Assembly (NCBI GenBank): GCA_913047725.1
Contig: CAJWTH010000004.1
Coordinates: forward strand, 1 to 49,742
Source: an uncultured Planktomarina sp.
Lineage (GTDB): Bacteria > Pseudomonadota > Alphaproteobacteria > Rhodobacterales > Rhodobacteraceae
Direction of reading: 5' to 3'
Length of the DNA stretch: 49,742 bases
Shown here: positions 1-9,675 of the stretch, piece by piece
Layout: each line of letters starts with the position of its first letter
How positions within the stretch are numbered: the first letter of the stretch is position 1
Made by a program: the position numbers and the translations under genes
Notes under the pieces: generated by a model
Told to the model about the DNA's origin: nothing
Databases searched by the model: none
Seen by the model: the letters and a program-made list of their open reading frames with translations, nothing else

Positions 1-515
1 ATGAGATGGGCGAATTGAAGGATGTAGAAAAAGTATTAAAGGCCGAAATTCCAGTCGCTAGTGGCCGCCGTTGGGATCTTGTACCCGGTGTTGACACCCG
101 TAAACCAAAACGTAAGCAACCTTCAGGCCGTAGTGGACCTCGCAGGGACGATGGCAGCAGGGGCAAAAAAAAATTACATGGGGGTCGTCCAGGGTCTAAG
201 GGAGCCAGTAAATTTTCAGGTAGGAAATCATCTTTGGCGAGTGAGCCAAGCGACAATATAAAACCAACTTTAGAGGGCCGTTGGCATCCAAGCAATGACA
301 GTTCATCCATGCAGTCACCACAGCCCAAGCCTCACAAAGCTCAGGGTTCACCTGCTAATGCGCCACAAGCAGAATCCAACCAACGTGGAAAATCATCAAC
401 AAAATTTAATGGGAAACCAAAAAACAGGGGTGGCAAGCCTGGCGGACGTCCTGGACAAGCCAAAGGCAAGCCAAATGTGGGCGGAAATTCCAAGCCAAGA
501 CGCCCTCAGACCTAA
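1..515 (+). CDS. DEAD-box RNA helicase, C-terminal end only (5' truncated by window)
   Basis: The reading frame is open to the left edge (a GAG codon precedes the first ATG at 6), so this is the tail of a longer gene and that ATG is internal. The first residues (GELKDVEKVLKAEIPV) resemble the last helix of the second RecA-like domain of RhlE-type DEAD-box helicases, where a stretch of this kind precedes a variable tail. The remaining roughly 140 residues are a low-complexity tail rich in Lys, Arg, Gly, Pro and Ser, as used by such helicases to hold RNA nonspecifically. The expected role is RNA duplex unwinding in ribosome assembly or mRNA decay. The catalytic motifs lie outside the window, so the family call rests on a short stretch plus tail composition. 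It converges with map, whose stop is only 9 nt away. Confidence 0.65.
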   Translation, partial: EMGELKDVEKVLKAEIPVASGRRWDLVPGVDTRKPKRKQPSGRSGPRRDDGSRGKKKLHGGRPGSKGASKFSGRKSSLASEPSDNIKPTLEGRWHPSNDSSSMQSPQPKPHKAQGSPANAPQAESNQRGKSSTKFNGKPKNRGGKPGGRPGQAKGKPNVGGNSKPRRPQT

Positions 516-524
516 AGTCTGTAT

Positions 525-1334
525 TTACTTATAAGTGGGGTAAAAAATATCAGTAGGCGATAGGGTAAAAATCTCGCATCCCGTCGCTGTGACACCAACA
601 GAATGCTCAAACTGTGCAGATAATGATTTATCTCTGGTTACGGCAGTCCAATCATCGGCTAAAACTTTAGTTTCAGGTCGGCCCAGATTTACCATCGGTT
701 CAATAGTAAAAAACATGCCCTCCTCCAAAACTGGTCCAGTTCCAGGCCGTCCATAGTGCAGCACATTTGGGGGCGCATGAAACACCTGTCCAAGTCCATG
801 ACCACAGAAATCTTTCACGACACTCATGCGATGGTTTTCTACATACGTTTGAATAGCGTGACCAATATCACCAAAAGAGTTTCCTGGCATCACTGCCGAG
901 ATACCCTTAAAAAGAGCGTCATGGGTTACTTGTATCAGGCGTTCCGACTTACGTGGAAGTTTACCCGCCACATACATACGGCTGGTATCACCAAACCAAC
1001 CATCAACTATCACCGTGACGTCAATATTAAGAATATCTCCGTCTTTAATACGCTTATCCGCAGGGATCCCATGACACACAACATGGTTCACCGAAATACA
1101 GCTGGCATGTTGGTAACCTTTGTAACCAATCGTAGCAGAAGTGGCACTATGGGCAGCAACCATCTCTGTAATGATCCTATCTAACTCAGCTGTGGTCTGA
1201 CCCACAGATATATGAAAAGTAATGTCATCAAGGATCGTAGCGGCTATGCGACCAGCTTCCGCCATGCCTGCATAATCTCCAGGTTCATAAATTCGAATAC
1301 CATCTTTGGTCAATCGTCCACGGGCTGAGTTCAA
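525..1334 (-). CDS. map: type I methionine aminopeptidase
   Basis: Removes the initiator methionine from nascent proteins in the cytosol using two divalent metal ions. At 269 residues it has the normal length for the bacterial type I enzyme with a short N-terminal extension. All metal ligands are visible: D105 and D116 (in IDVTVIVDG and GDTSRMY), H179 (CGHGLG), E212 (TIEPM) and E243 (QFEHSV). The substrate-contacting histidine is H88 in VCHGIP. The start is a TTG, not ATG. It is preceded by a clear AGGAG Shine-Dalgarno about 8 nt upstream, and the residues that follow fit the family, so the rare start is probably real. It stands alone on the minus strand, divergent from the CinA-like gene and convergent with the helicase. 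Confidence 0.97.
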   Translation of the reverse strand: MNSARGRLTKDGIRIYEPGDYAGMAEAGRIAATILDDITFHISVGQTTAELDRIITEMVAAHSATSATIGYKGYQHASCISVNHVVCHGIPADKRIKDGDILNIDVTVIVDGWFGDTSRMYVAGKLPRKSERLIQVTHDALFKGISAVMPGNSFGDIGHAIQTYVENHRMSVVKDFCGHGLGQVFHAPPNVLHYGRPGTGPVLEEGMFFTIEPMVNLGRPETKVLADDWTAVTRDKSLSAQFEHSVGVTATGCEIFTLSPTDIFYPTYK

Positions 1335-1546
1335 GAGTCCGCTCCTGTCTGAAACATTCTCTTGGTATAGTTGAAGGTTTTAGTATGAACCAGAGACGTA
1401 GAGCTTAAAAATCAAAAAACACCATTATCTAATTTTGTATTTCATTAAAACCAATCAGAACAATTGATAACCCGGACTTGTACATGGGGCTTTGAAAGCT
1501 CTAACTACAGCCATATAACCAAAAAAATTCAATTTAAGGATATCAA

Positions 1547-2269
1547 ATGACTAACCCAACTGCCGCAATGCTTGTGATTGGAGATGAAATTTTATCCGGT
1601 CGAACTCAAGATACCAACACGCACCATTTGGCGGGTGAGTTAACAATGCACGGGATAAATCTCAAAGAAGTAAGGGTCATAAGTGATGACCCTGAGCCGA
1701 TAGTAGCGGCTGTCCAAATATTAAGTGCGACTTATATGCATGTGTTTACTTCGGGAGGTATAGGTCCCACCCATGACGACATCACCGCTGATTGTATAGC
1801 CAAAGCTTTTGGCTCACATATTGATATACGTGACGACGCACGGGCCATCCTGCAAACTCATTATGATGCGCAAGGCTTGACCCTTAATGAAGCCCGGCTC
1901 CGAATGGCACGTATCCCAGACAATGCAATTTTAATTGACAATCCTATTAGTAAAGCACCAGGATTCACATTAAAAAATGTTCACGTAATGGCAGGAGTTC
2001 CGTCCATTTTTCAAGCCATGCTAGCAAGTGTTTTGCCGACTATCACTGGAGGTGAACCTTTGGTCTCTGAAACATATCGTATCGAACGCGGCGAGGGGGA
2101 AATAGCGGCTCCAATTTCGGATTTAGCTTCTGCATTTCCAACCCTGTCGATTGGCTGTTATCCATTTCAACAGAACGGGCTTTATGGAGCAAATGTTGTA
2201 ATCCGAGGCCAAGAGCCTGGGCTAGTTAAAGAGGCGATGACTAGGTTAAAAGCAGAATTTCCAACATGA
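1547..2269 (+). CDS. CinA-like molybdopterin-binding (MoaB/Mog fold) domain protein
   Basis: 240 residues covering only the N-terminal COG1058 domain of CinA (competence/damage-inducible protein A). The family signatures are visible: IGDEILSGRTQDTN near the N-terminus and TSGGIGPTHDDITAD around residues 68-82, the loop that binds molybdopterin or nucleotide in the MoaB/Mog fold. The C-terminal nicotinamide-nucleotide amidase domain of full-length CinA (about 410 residues) is absent. The domain has been linked to ADP-ribose or NAD metabolite hydrolysis in full-length CinA; its role as a stand-alone protein is not settled. The ATG start has an AAGGA site 6 nt upstream. It overlaps the next gene by 4 nt (ATGA) and leads a four-gene run. 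Confidence 0.9.
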   Translation: MTNPTAAMLVIGDEILSGRTQDTNTHHLAGELTMHGINLKEVRVISDDPEPIVAAVQILSATYMHVFTSGGIGPTHDDITADCIAKAFGSHIDIRDDARAILQTHYDAQGLTLNEARLRMARIPDNAILIDNPISKAPGFTLKNVHVMAGVPSIFQAMLASVLPTITGGEPLVSETYRIERGEGEIAAPISDLASAFPTLSIGCYPFQQNGLYGANVVIRGQEPGLVKEAMTRLKAEFPT

Positions 2270-2988
2270 TTATGCCAAATACAAATCGGTTGCTAAGGGT
2301 AATAAATTTAACGTGGCCTGCTTTTAATGAAAAACATCATTTAGGGTGGAATATTCAGGAAGGTGCAGGCGGTGGCAAGCGTGCTTCTTCAGCCAAAATG
2401 GCACAGTTGAACTTACCAGATATTGAAGCGGCAGAATATGCAATGAACCAACTTGGACAAGATAAATTATTTATGATCCGCGATGGAGATCACGATTTAG
2501 ATAAGGCTTTAGAAGCTCTCAACTACCGTATCATTGATCCATCTAGTATATACGTTTGTGAAACCGCTCAACTAGCTCCAGAGACGCTGCCTCTAGCTCA
2601 AAGCTACGCCGTATGGGAGCCATTACAAGTTATGCATGAAATCTGGAGTGCTGGGAACATAGGGGGAAATCGTGTATCAGTGATGCACAGGGTTCACGGA
2701 GACAAAACTGGGCTTTTGGCTCGAGATGGAGATACCGCCGCTGGTACTGCATTTATGGCACTGGACGATGAAATTGCTATGGTCCATGCGGTTGAGGTAC
2801 TCAAAAGTTGCAGGCGCAAAGGCGTCGCACGAAAACTGATGGCGCAGGCGGCTAAATGGGCAAAAGCGAGGGGAGCTAGATATATGAGTTTAGTAACTAC
2901 AAATCGAAATGTTGCTGCCAATAGCTTATACCAGTCCATGGGAATGCTCCCTATTGCGAAATACCACTATCGAATTAAGGAAAGTTGA
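2266..2988 (+). CDS. GNAT-family N-acetyltransferase
   Basis: 240 residues. The C-terminal third (about residues 160-236) carries the acetyl-CoA-binding core: a VHAVEV strand, the pyrophosphate loop RRKGVARKLM, and the NVAANSLYQSMGM helix-strand that closes the GNAT fold. The N-terminal 130 residues are poorly conserved and presumably set acceptor specificity. The substrate cannot be read from sequence; small-molecule amines, amino acids or protein N-termini are all possible. Its start overlaps the stop of the CinA-like gene (ATGA) and its stop overlaps the next start (TGATG), so it is translationally coupled on both sides. A second in-frame ATG two codons downstream is an equally plausible start. 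Confidence 0.88.
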   Translation: MIMPNTNRLLRVINLTWPAFNEKHHLGWNIQEGAGGGKRASSAKMAQLNLPDIEAAEYAMNQLGQDKLFMIRDGDHDLDKALEALNYRIIDPSSIYVCETAQLAPETLPLAQSYAVWEPLQVMHEIWSAGNIGGNRVSVMHRVHGDKTGLLARDGDTAAGTAFMALDDEIAMVHAVEVLKSCRRKGVARKLMAQAAKWAKARGARYMSLVTTNRNVAANSLYQSMGMLPIAKYHYRIKES

Positions 2989-3554
2989 TGACTGACAAAC
3001 CGACAGCTCTTGACCTGCCTATGGTCAACCCTCTTCCAGCCTCCACACAGAAATATTTTGATGCCTGTAAAGAGAAACTAGGAATAATACCAAATGTGTT
3101 GCAAGCCTATGCCTTTGATATTGACAAACTGAATGCTTTTACTGGTTTTTACAACGATGTGATGTTGTCTCAAAGTGGATTATCCAAACTGGAACGCGAA
3201 ATGATTGCGGTCGTGGTGTCTTCAATCAATAAATGTTTCTACTGTTTAACAGCCCACGGAGCTGCCGTTCGGGAGCTTTCTGAAAATCCGGCATTAGGCG
3301 AGCAATTGGTAATGAATTACCGCTCTGCAAATTTAAATGCACGGCACAAGGCAATGCTTGATTTTGCAGCTCTTATGACAGAATCTAGTCACCGCATCGA
3401 AGAAACTGATAGAGATAAACTGCGGGCCGTTGGCTTTTCAGATCGTGATATTTGGGATATTTCTGCGGTAGCCGGGTTTTTCAATATGACCAACCGCGTC
3501 GCCAGCGCCACAGATATGATACCAAATCCAGAATATCACCCGCAAAGCCGTTAG
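2988..3554 (+). CDS. AhpD-like (carboxymuconolactone decarboxylase family) peroxidase-related protein
   Basis: 188 residues. It contains the AhpD core motif E-x11-C-x2-C-x3-H: E71, C83, C86 and H90 in the stretch ending KCFYCLTAHGA. This places it with the 'uncharacterised peroxidase-related' group of the CMD family. Such proteins use the cysteine pair and a proton relay to reduce peroxides, or act as thiol oxidoreductases; the physiological electron donor is unknown. A TTG at 2985 is also in frame, but the ATG at 2988, which shares a base with the GNAT stop (TGATG), is the natural coupled start. Its position in the run does not identify a partner. Confidence 0.88.
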   Translation: MTDKPTALDLPMVNPLPASTQKYFDACKEKLGIIPNVLQAYAFDIDKLNAFTGFYNDVMLSQSGLSKLEREMIAVVVSSINKCFYCLTAHGAAVRELSENPALGEQLVMNYRSANLNARHKAMLDFAALMTESSHRIEETDRDKLRAVGFSDRDIWDISAVAGFFNMTNRVASATDMIPNPEYHPQSR

Positions 3555-3555
3555 G

Positions 3556-4464
3556 ATGCAAATGTTAAGACTTATTGCCCTTATTATGATATTGCCTTTG
3601 CCTATTCAGGCTATTGAATTTTCCATGCCATTGGGGTTAGAAAAAATTGCACAATATGACAGCCCTCTAGATACCTTACTATTACCACTAGATATTTGGG
3701 ACGGCTCCAAGGTTCCCAGCAAAAAATTTATGGGCGCCTCAACTAAGGTCATTTTCCGATCAGATGTGGTGACAAAGCCAGAGGCTATTGCTGCGGTTAT
3801 TTTGCCACAACTAATTGAAAAAGGTTACAAGCTGACTTTGCAATGCGCAGACCGGTACTGCGGTGGGTTTGACTTTCGGTTTTCATTGAAGGTGATGTCA
3901 CCGCCTGAAATGTATGTTGATCTAGGAAATTACATCTTTATTGGCTTCCAAAAAGACGATGATAAGGCAGCCTGGTTATTAATCAGTCAGTCATTGAAGC
4001 AAACCCATATGCAGCTTACTACAATTCAGCCCACTCAAAATAAAGACCTCAAGTTTTCAGTTCTCCCTGTCCCAAAAGGTCCAGGTGAATTATCCAGTCA
4101 ACTAACTGAGACGGGGCATTTCATTTTAGCTGATCTGAAATTCGAGGCAGGAGCAGCCAAGTTGGAGGGAGATGTATTCCCCTCTCTACTAGCGCTGGTC
4201 GAGTATTTGAGAAGTAGGCCCACACAATCAGTCGTTTTGGTGGGGCACACAGATTCTCAGGGTTCTCTGGAAACTAATATAGAGCTATCTAAAGAACGCG
4301 CAATCTCAGTTCAGGCTTTATTAAATACCCAATTTCCAGACATTGAACCTGGACGCATTAATGCAAATGGCATTGGTTATCTAGCCCCAGTTGCAAGCAA
4401 TCAAACCATCACAGGTCGCGAATTAAATCGTCGCGTGGAAGTAATTTTAATACCGGTTGAGTGA
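3556..4464 (+). CDS. exported OmpA-family protein
   Basis: 302 residues with a hydrophobic N-terminal signal peptide (LRLIALIMILPLPIQA, likely cut after residue 19). An N-terminal region of about 170 residues that I do not recognise is followed by an OmpA/MotB-type peptidoglycan-binding domain. In that domain the opening FEAGAAKLEGD (about residues 196-206), the VGHTDSQGS loop and the closing GRELNRRVEV are visible. The OmpA domain binds diaminopimelate of peptidoglycan, so the protein probably sits in the periplasm or at the inner face of the outer membrane as an envelope tether. It begins 1 nt after the stop of the AhpD-like gene and ends the four-gene run. No beta-barrel segment is apparent, so it is not a porin. 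Confidence 0.88.
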   Translation: MQMLRLIALIMILPLPIQAIEFSMPLGLEKIAQYDSPLDTLLLPLDIWDGSKVPSKKFMGASTKVIFRSDVVTKPEAIAAVILPQLIEKGYKLTLQCADRYCGGFDFRFSLKVMSPPEMYVDLGNYIFIGFQKDDDKAAWLLISQSLKQTHMQLTTIQPTQNKDLKFSVLPVPKGPGELSSQLTETGHFILADLKFEAGAAKLEGDVFPSLLALVEYLRSRPTQSVVLVGHTDSQGSLETNIELSKERAISVQALLNTQFPDIEPGRINANGIGYLAPVASNQTITGRELNRRVEVILIPVE

Positions 4465-4535
4465 CAATTGTCGAATTTTTTGATGTGCTCCAAAGTCATC
4501 AAAAAGGTCAAAACTAGACTTGCCAGGAGGCTTTT

Positions 4536-6269
4536 TTACAAGTCAAAATAAACGTGTCGTTCCACCTTAGCACCAGGATGTGTAACAGCACCTTTGTAAG
4601 TTGCTCCAACTAGTTGTGCATATTTCCAGAGCGCACCGCTAGCGTAAAGTGTTTCACGTGGGCCTTTCCAATCAGTTTTTCGTTGACTTAGCTCATCGCC
4701 GCTAAGTGCAACCGAGAGTGTACCTGAAATAGCATTAATCGTAATTACGTCACCAGCTTCAATAAGAGCAATGGGACCACCGTGCGCAGCCTCAGGTCCC
4801 ACGTGCCCGACACAAAAGCCACGGGTCGCACCAGAGAAACGTCCATCAGTTATCAATGCCACCTTTTTACCCATGCCCTGACCTGAAAGAGCTGCCGTAG
4901 TAGCCAACATTTCTCGCATCCCAGGACCACCAGACGGGCCTTCATTACGGATAACTAAGACCTCGCCTTCTTTATATTCCCGCCGTTTTACAGCTTCAAA
5001 TGCGTCTTCCTCACACTCAAACACTCTCGCCGGTCCTGTAAAAATCTGATGTTGTGGGCTAATACCAGCTACTTTCACAATTGCGCCTTCAGGAGCCAAA
5101 TTTCCCTTTAAGCCAACAACCCCACCAGTTTTTGTTATAGGGACTTCTACGGGATAGATCACTCGGCCATCAGCTTCACGCTCAATAAGGTCAAGTTCTT
5201 CACCCATGGATCTACCAGTTGCTGTCATGCAATCTTCGTGCATCAGGCCAGCCTTGCGCAGTTCCTTCATGACAACAGGCACACCACCTACCTCATAAAG
5301 ATCTTTGGCGACATATTGACCACCTGGCTTCAAATCAACGAAATATGGGGTATCACGGAAAATTTCGCACACGTCATCAAGATGAAACTCCAAACCCGCT
5401 TCGTGAGCAATCGCTGGCAAATGCAACCCAGCATTAGTCGATCCACCTGTGCACGCGACAACACGTGCCGCATTTTCTAAAGACTTCATAGTTACGATGT
5501 CGCGCGCACGAATGTTTTTCTCAAGCAGGTTCATGACTGCCTCACCTGAAGCAATAGCGTATTGATCGCGAGATTCGTAAGGTGCCGGTGCCCCAGATGA
5601 GTTAGGCAAAGCAAGGCCGATAGCTTCTGAGACACATGCCATGGTATTCGCGGTAAATTGTCCCCCACAGGCACCAGCTGACGGGCAGGCAACGGCTTCA
5701 AGTTTCTCCAGATCACTGGTTGATAAATTACCTGCCTGATGCTGTCCAACAGCTTCAAACACATCTTGGACGGTGACATCTTTGCCATTCAATCTTCCCG
5801 GCAAAATCGAACCACCGTAAATAAACACAGAAGGTGTATTCAAACGTACCATGGCCATCATCATTCCTGGCAAAGATTTATCACAGCCTGCAAGACCGAC
5901 TATTGCGTCATAACAATGACCCCGCATGGTCAGCTCAACAGTGTCAGCTATAGCTTCGCGACTGGCTAGAGACGAGCGCATTCCCTCATGGCCCATGGCT
6001 ATCCCATCAGTCACAGTAATTGTGGTAAATTCACGCGGCGTACCCGCTGCTGATTTCACTCCAATTTTAACAGATTGGGCCTGTCGGTTAAGGGAAATAT
6101 TACATGGTGCAGCCTCATTCCAACAGGTAGCCACTCCTATGAAAGGCTGAGCAATTTCTTCAGAAGTCATCCCCATCGCATAGTAATACGAACGATGCGG
6201 CGCACGAGCTGGACCAACCGAGACATGGCGACTAGGCAATTTAGATTTATCAAACACGTGCTTATTCAT
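4536..6269 (-). CDS. ilvD: dihydroxy-acid dehydratase
   Basis: Dehydrates 2,3-dihydroxy-3-methylbutanoate and its methylpentanoate homologue to the 2-keto acids that precede valine, leucine and isoleucine (EC 4.2.1.9). 577 residues, within the family range. The three cluster-binding cysteines are in place: C49 (VATCWNE), C129 (LAGCDKS) and C201 ([12 protein letters not shown]). The short form is the type often found with an oxygen-stable 2Fe-2S cluster, but cluster type cannot be read from sequence. The ATG start is the only good one, and no strong Shine-Dalgarno is apparent. It is a single-gene minus-strand unit, divergent from the CPBP protease across a 247-nt AT-rich gap that presumably holds both promoters. 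The leu genes lie 15 kb away. Confidence 0.98.
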   Translation of the reverse strand: MNKHVFDKSKLPSRHVSVGPARAPHRSYYYAMGMTSEEIAQPFIGVATCWNEAAPCNISLNRQAQSVKIGVKSAAGTPREFTTITVTDGIAMGHEGMRSSLASREAIADTVELTMRGHCYDAIVGLAGCDKSLPGMMMAMVRLNTPSVFIYGGSILPGRLNGKDVTVQDVFEAVGQHQAGNLSTSDLEKLEAVACPSAGACGGQFTANTMACVSEAIGLALPNSSGAPAPYESRDQYAIASGEAVMNLLEKNIRARDIVTMKSLENAARVVACTGGSTNAGLHLPAIAHEAGLEFHLDDVCEIFRDTPYFVDLKPGGQYVAKDLYEVGGVPVVMKELRKAGLMHEDCMTATGRSMGEELDLIEREADGRVIYPVEVPITKTGGVVGLKGNLAPEGAIVKVAGISPQHQIFTGPARVFECEEDAFEAVKRREYKEGEVLVIRNEGPSGGPGMREMLATTAALSGQGMGKKVALITDGRFSGATRGFCVGHVGPEAAHGGPIALIEAGDVITINAISGTLSVALSGDELSQRKTDWKGPRETLYASGALWKYAQLVGATYKGAVTHPGAKVERHVYFDL

Positions 6270-6516
6270 TGAGGAACCCCTGGCTTATAGCTACCAAGAT
6301 TATGTATGCGGTGAAACCCAGATGGGCAAGGCAACAGTTCAATAGTGGTTAATCATAAATTAAGAACTTATTCATTAGGCATTAAAACTTTTCTATATTT
6401 TGCTAACCTTGGGGTGTTGGGAAAGGTAAAATCTAAAAACGTGAAAATATCCTAAGGTTCTGTTTATTATTAAATATATTCTTTCTTTGTTCTGACACAC
6501 AATCTAGAAAGCCCAC

Positions 6517-7398
6517 ATGTCTTACGAACCACATAACCGACTAGTTGCGCCAGCCCGCCAAAAATCTAGTGTATTTCGCCTTGCCTTTGGATTAATTGCC
6601 ACCACTTTCTTATACGCATTTCTGCTTGCGTTAGGTAGCTATGTACTAAAGTTAACCATGGGCAATGCCTGGGTTGGTGACTTAGCTGCCCCGGGAGGAG
6701 TCCTGACACCTGGCCAAACCTTGACCATACTTGGCAGCTTTAGCTTTCTAATTATGGCGATCGGGCTTGTAATTATTTTAGTGCATCACCGTAACCCGAT
6801 TAGCTTACTTGGTGGCCTTACACTTACCAACTCACAGTTTCTTCTCGCAATGCGGGGATTGGTAACTTATTTAGGCCTCGCTATCATCTTTTTGTTTCTG
6901 ACAGAGGATTTCAGACAGCAACTTTCATTCGTACTTTGGCTAACGCTTCTACCTATTTCTATATTATTTATACTCATTCAGGCCAGTGCAGAAGAGTTAG
7001 TCTTCCGTGGCTATATCCAAAGCCAACTGGCAGCCCTTGGTGCACCGAGAATTATTTGGATACTGATCCCTTCAATCCTATTTGGTTTGTTACACTATAA
7101 TCCAAGCGCAATGAATGAATTAGCGCCATGGACTGCCTTGTGGGCAGTTGGCTTTGGGATACTGGCAGCTGACCTTACAGCACGTAATGGCACACTTGGT
7201 CCCGCAATCGCCCTTCACTTTACTAATAATTTTATGGCCCTTGTAGTTTTGGGCTTGGAAGATTTTTTAGGTGGCTTGAGCCTTTACGTTTACCCTTTTT
7301 CTTCAACTGATACCACTGAATTGGTCTCGCGCATGCCAAATGAGGCGATAGGTATTTTTGTGGCTTATCTTTTTGTGAGGCTTGCTATGCGGACTTGA
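6517..7398 (+). CDS. CPBP-family intramembrane glutamic protease
   Basis: 293 residues, mostly hydrophobic, with about seven or eight predicted membrane spans by eye. It carries the CPBP (Rce1/Abi) catalytic motifs: EELVFRG with E159 and E160, FGLLHYN with H193, and LHFTNN with H234. Members cleave within the membrane or process prenylated or signal-bearing peptides; in bacteria the substrates are mostly unknown and some members give bacteriocin immunity. The gene is separated from accD by 64 nt, which include a perfect 10-bp palindrome at 7409-7418, so co-transcription with accD is possible but not shown. Confidence 0.92.
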   Translation: MSYEPHNRLVAPARQKSSVFRLAFGLIATTFLYAFLLALGSYVLKLTMGNAWVGDLAAPGGVLTPGQTLTILGSFSFLIMAIGLVIILVHHRNPISLLGGLTLTNSQFLLAMRGLVTYLGLAIIFLFLTEDFRQQLSFVLWLTLLPISILFILIQASAEELVFRGYIQSQLAALGAPRIIWILIPSILFGLLHYNPSAMNELAPWTALWAVGFGILAADLTARNGTLGPAIALHFTNNFMALVVLGLEDFLGGLSLYVYPFSSTDTTELVSRMPNEAIGIFVAYLFVRLAMRT

Positions 7399-7462
7399 GT
7401 TGCATTTCCCTGTACAGGTGATTAACTGACCAAAAGTTCAAATAAACAAGGGAACACTACAC

Positions 7463-8383
7463 TTGAATTGGATTTCAAACTATGTTCGACCAAAAATAAA
7501 TTCACTATTTTCGCGTCGTGAAGTTCCAGAAAACCTTTGGACCAAGTGTGGCGAGTGCGGGACTATGCTGTTTCACCGCGAACTCTCCGATAATTTAAAT
7601 GTTTGTACACAATGTGATCACCACATGGCGATCAGCCCTCGTACACGCCTAGAAGGATTGTTTGATGGTGGTATTTTTGTTGATGTTAATGTTCCAAAGC
7701 CAATAATTGATCCTCTAAAATTTCGTGACCAAAAAAAATATCCAGACCGCCTCAAAGCGGCGCAAAAGAAGACTGGTGAAACCGAAGCCATGCTTGTAGC
7801 TGAAGGTGAAATTGGGCGAACTGGTATTATTGCCGCCTGCCAGGACTTCTCATTTATGGGTGGGTCTATGGGTATGTATGTGGGCAATGCAATAATCGCG
7901 GCGGCGCAGCGCGCTGTTGATTTAAAACGCCCATTAATCCTATTTTCAGCCGCTGGAGGCGCACGAATGCAGGAGGGCATTTTGTCCCTTATGCAGATGC
8001 CGCGCACCACAATTGCTGTTCAAATGCTGAAGGAAGCCAATCTTCCCTACATTGTTGTGCTTACCCACCCCACCACGGGTGGTGTCACTGCGTCTTATGC
8101 CATGCTCGGCGATGTACATATCGCCGAACCCAATGCTTTGATCTGCTTCGCTGGCCAAAGAGTAATTGAACAAACTATTCGTGAGAAACTACCTGAAGGG
8201 TTTCAACGTGCTGAATATTTGTTAGATCATGGAATGCTTGATCGAGTGACCCATCGCACCAAAATGCGCGATGAACTAATCACGATTATTAGGATTTTAC
8301 TGAATAAATCACCTGCTATTATGGGAGATTTGCCCAAACCTTCTCCAGAAGATAAATCAATTAAAAAGAGCAAAACTACGTGA
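7463..8383 (+). CDS. accD: acetyl-CoA carboxylase carboxyltransferase, beta subunit
   Basis: Beta half of the carboxyltransferase that moves CO2 from biotin on AccB to acetyl-CoA to make malonyl-CoA for fatty-acid synthesis. 306 residues. The N-terminal four-cysteine zinc ribbon is intact (C29, C32, C48, C51), followed by the crotonase-like core with SAAGGARMQEG and HPTTGGVTASYA. The start is a TTG: the encoded N-terminus (MNWISNYVRP) matches the family exactly, there is no better ATG, and an AAGGGA site lies upstream. A non-ATG start may keep AccD low. The last bases overlap folC (GTGA). The alpha subunit gene accA is not in the window. Confidence 0.97.
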   Translation: MNWISNYVRPKINSLFSRREVPENLWTKCGECGTMLFHRELSDNLNVCTQCDHHMAISPRTRLEGLFDGGIFVDVNVPKPIIDPLKFRDQKKYPDRLKAAQKKTGETEAMLVAEGEIGRTGIIAACQDFSFMGGSMGMYVGNAIIAAAQRAVDLKRPLILFSAAGGARMQEGILSLMQMPRTTIAVQMLKEANLPYIVVLTHPTTGGVTASYAMLGDVHIAEPNALICFAGQRVIEQTIREKLPEGFQRAEYLLDHGMLDRVTHRTKMRDELITIIRILLNKSPAIMGDLPKPSPEDKSIKKSKTT

Positions 8384-9663
8384 CATTAAAATCTTCAGAC
8401 CACATCCTAGAACGGATGATGGCGCTGCACCCAAAGGTCATTGATCTGACATTGGACCGTGTTTGGAGACTTTTAGAATCTTTGGGGAATCCACAGTTAT
8501 CACTTCCACCTGTGATCCACATAGCAGGTACAAACGGCAAAGGTAGCACACAGGCGATGGTTCGCGCCGGATTAGAAGGCGCAGGCAAAACCGTACATGC
8601 TTACACATCTCCTCACTTAGCCTATTTTCACGAGCGTATTCGAATAGCTGGAAAGTTAATCACCGAAGACGCCCTAACTTACCAACTTGATACCTGCTAT
8701 AATTCTAATAATGGCGAGGACATAACTTATTTTGAAATTACAACATGCGCAGCGCTGCTTGCTTTCTCTCAAACAACCGCAGATTTTATCCTTCTAGAAG
8801 TAGGGTTGGGTGGACGTCTTGATGCCACAAATGTTATCGACTCGCCTTTAGCCTGTATCATTACGCCTGTTGATCTAGATCACCAACAGTTTTTGGGCGA
8901 TACAATATCACAAATTGCATATGAAAAAGCTGGTGTTTTGAAGCGTGGAGTTACTGCCATAGTAGGTCCCCAAAAAGATGAGGCGCTTGAAGTTATAGAG
9001 CATCAGGCGGCTAAAATTGGCGCACCGCTTTTAATTTATGGTCAACATTGGCAAGTAAGCTTAGAATCTGAGCGCTTAATATTTCAGGATGAAAGAGGTC
9101 TTTTAGACCTGCCACTGCCTTCTCTTTTAGGTCCCCACCAATTGCAGAACGCCGGATCTGCAATTGCAACTTTGCGCTATTTGAAAATGGATGAGGATGA
9201 TTGCGCTAGCGCCGTGACTAACGCAGTTTGGCCTGCACGAATGGAACGGTTGCGGAACGGTTCTCTTATCGATGCTTTTCCTCAAAATGAAATCTGGCTA
9301 GATGGTGGACACAACCCGGCCGCGGGGCGTGCAATTGCAGCCACGCTAAAAGATCTCCCAAAGCGCGATACCCACATAATATGTGGTATGATTAACACCA
9401 AGGACGTTGAAGGGTTTTTGAGGCCAATATCTAGACACTGTCAGTCTTTAGCAGCGCTAACAATTCCCAATGAACCTAATGCAGTACCAGCAGTCGAATT
9501 AGCCAAAGCTGGCAGCGCATGTGGTTTAACCTGCAATCAGGGCGAAGACATACGCCAACTGCTCAAAAAAATATCTAATCGATATCCTGCCTCACGCATC
9601 CTGATCTGCGGTTCTTTGTATTTAGCTGGCCACGTTCTACGCGAAAATAAAAACCCAAACTAG
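8380..9663 (+). CDS. folC: bifunctional dihydrofolate synthase / folylpolyglutamate synthase
   Basis: Adds glutamate to dihydropteroate and extends the polyglutamate tail of folates, in the cytosol. 427 residues, a normal length. The Mur-ligase-type P-loop HIAGTNGKGST is at about residues 47-57. YTSPHLAYFHERIRI (substrate loop) and LLEVGLGGRLDATNV (Mg/ATP site) follow in the expected order, and WLDGGHNPAAG marks the C-terminal domain. The start is GTG and overlaps the accD stop by 4 nt (GTGA), so the two are translationally coupled. This accD-folC order is common in proteobacteria. It converges on zapE. Confidence 0.97.
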   Translation: MTLKSSDHILERMMALHPKVIDLTLDRVWRLLESLGNPQLSLPPVIHIAGTNGKGSTQAMVRAGLEGAGKTVHAYTSPHLAYFHERIRIAGKLITEDALTYQLDTCYNSNNGEDITYFEITTCAALLAFSQTTADFILLEVGLGGRLDATNVIDSPLACIITPVDLDHQQFLGDTISQIAYEKAGVLKRGVTAIVGPQKDEALEVIEHQAAKIGAPLLIYGQHWQVSLESERLIFQDERGLLDLPLPSLLGPHQLQNAGSAIATLRYLKMDEDDCASAVTNAVWPARMERLRNGSLIDAFPQNEIWLDGGHNPAAGRAIAATLKDLPKRDTHIICGMINTKDVEGFLRPISRHCQSLAALTIPNEPNAVPAVELAKAGSACGLTCNQGEDIRQLLKKISNRYPASRILICGSLYLAGHVLRENKNPN

Positions 9664-9675
9664 GAAATTACCAAT

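Noticed and set aside
4477-4505. Inverted repeat TTTTTGATG / CATCAAAAA between the OmpA-family gene and ilvD as a terminator
   Set aside because: The T-runs precede the stem and pair with the A-runs on both strands, so no free U-tract follows the hairpin; it is likely AT-rich chance.
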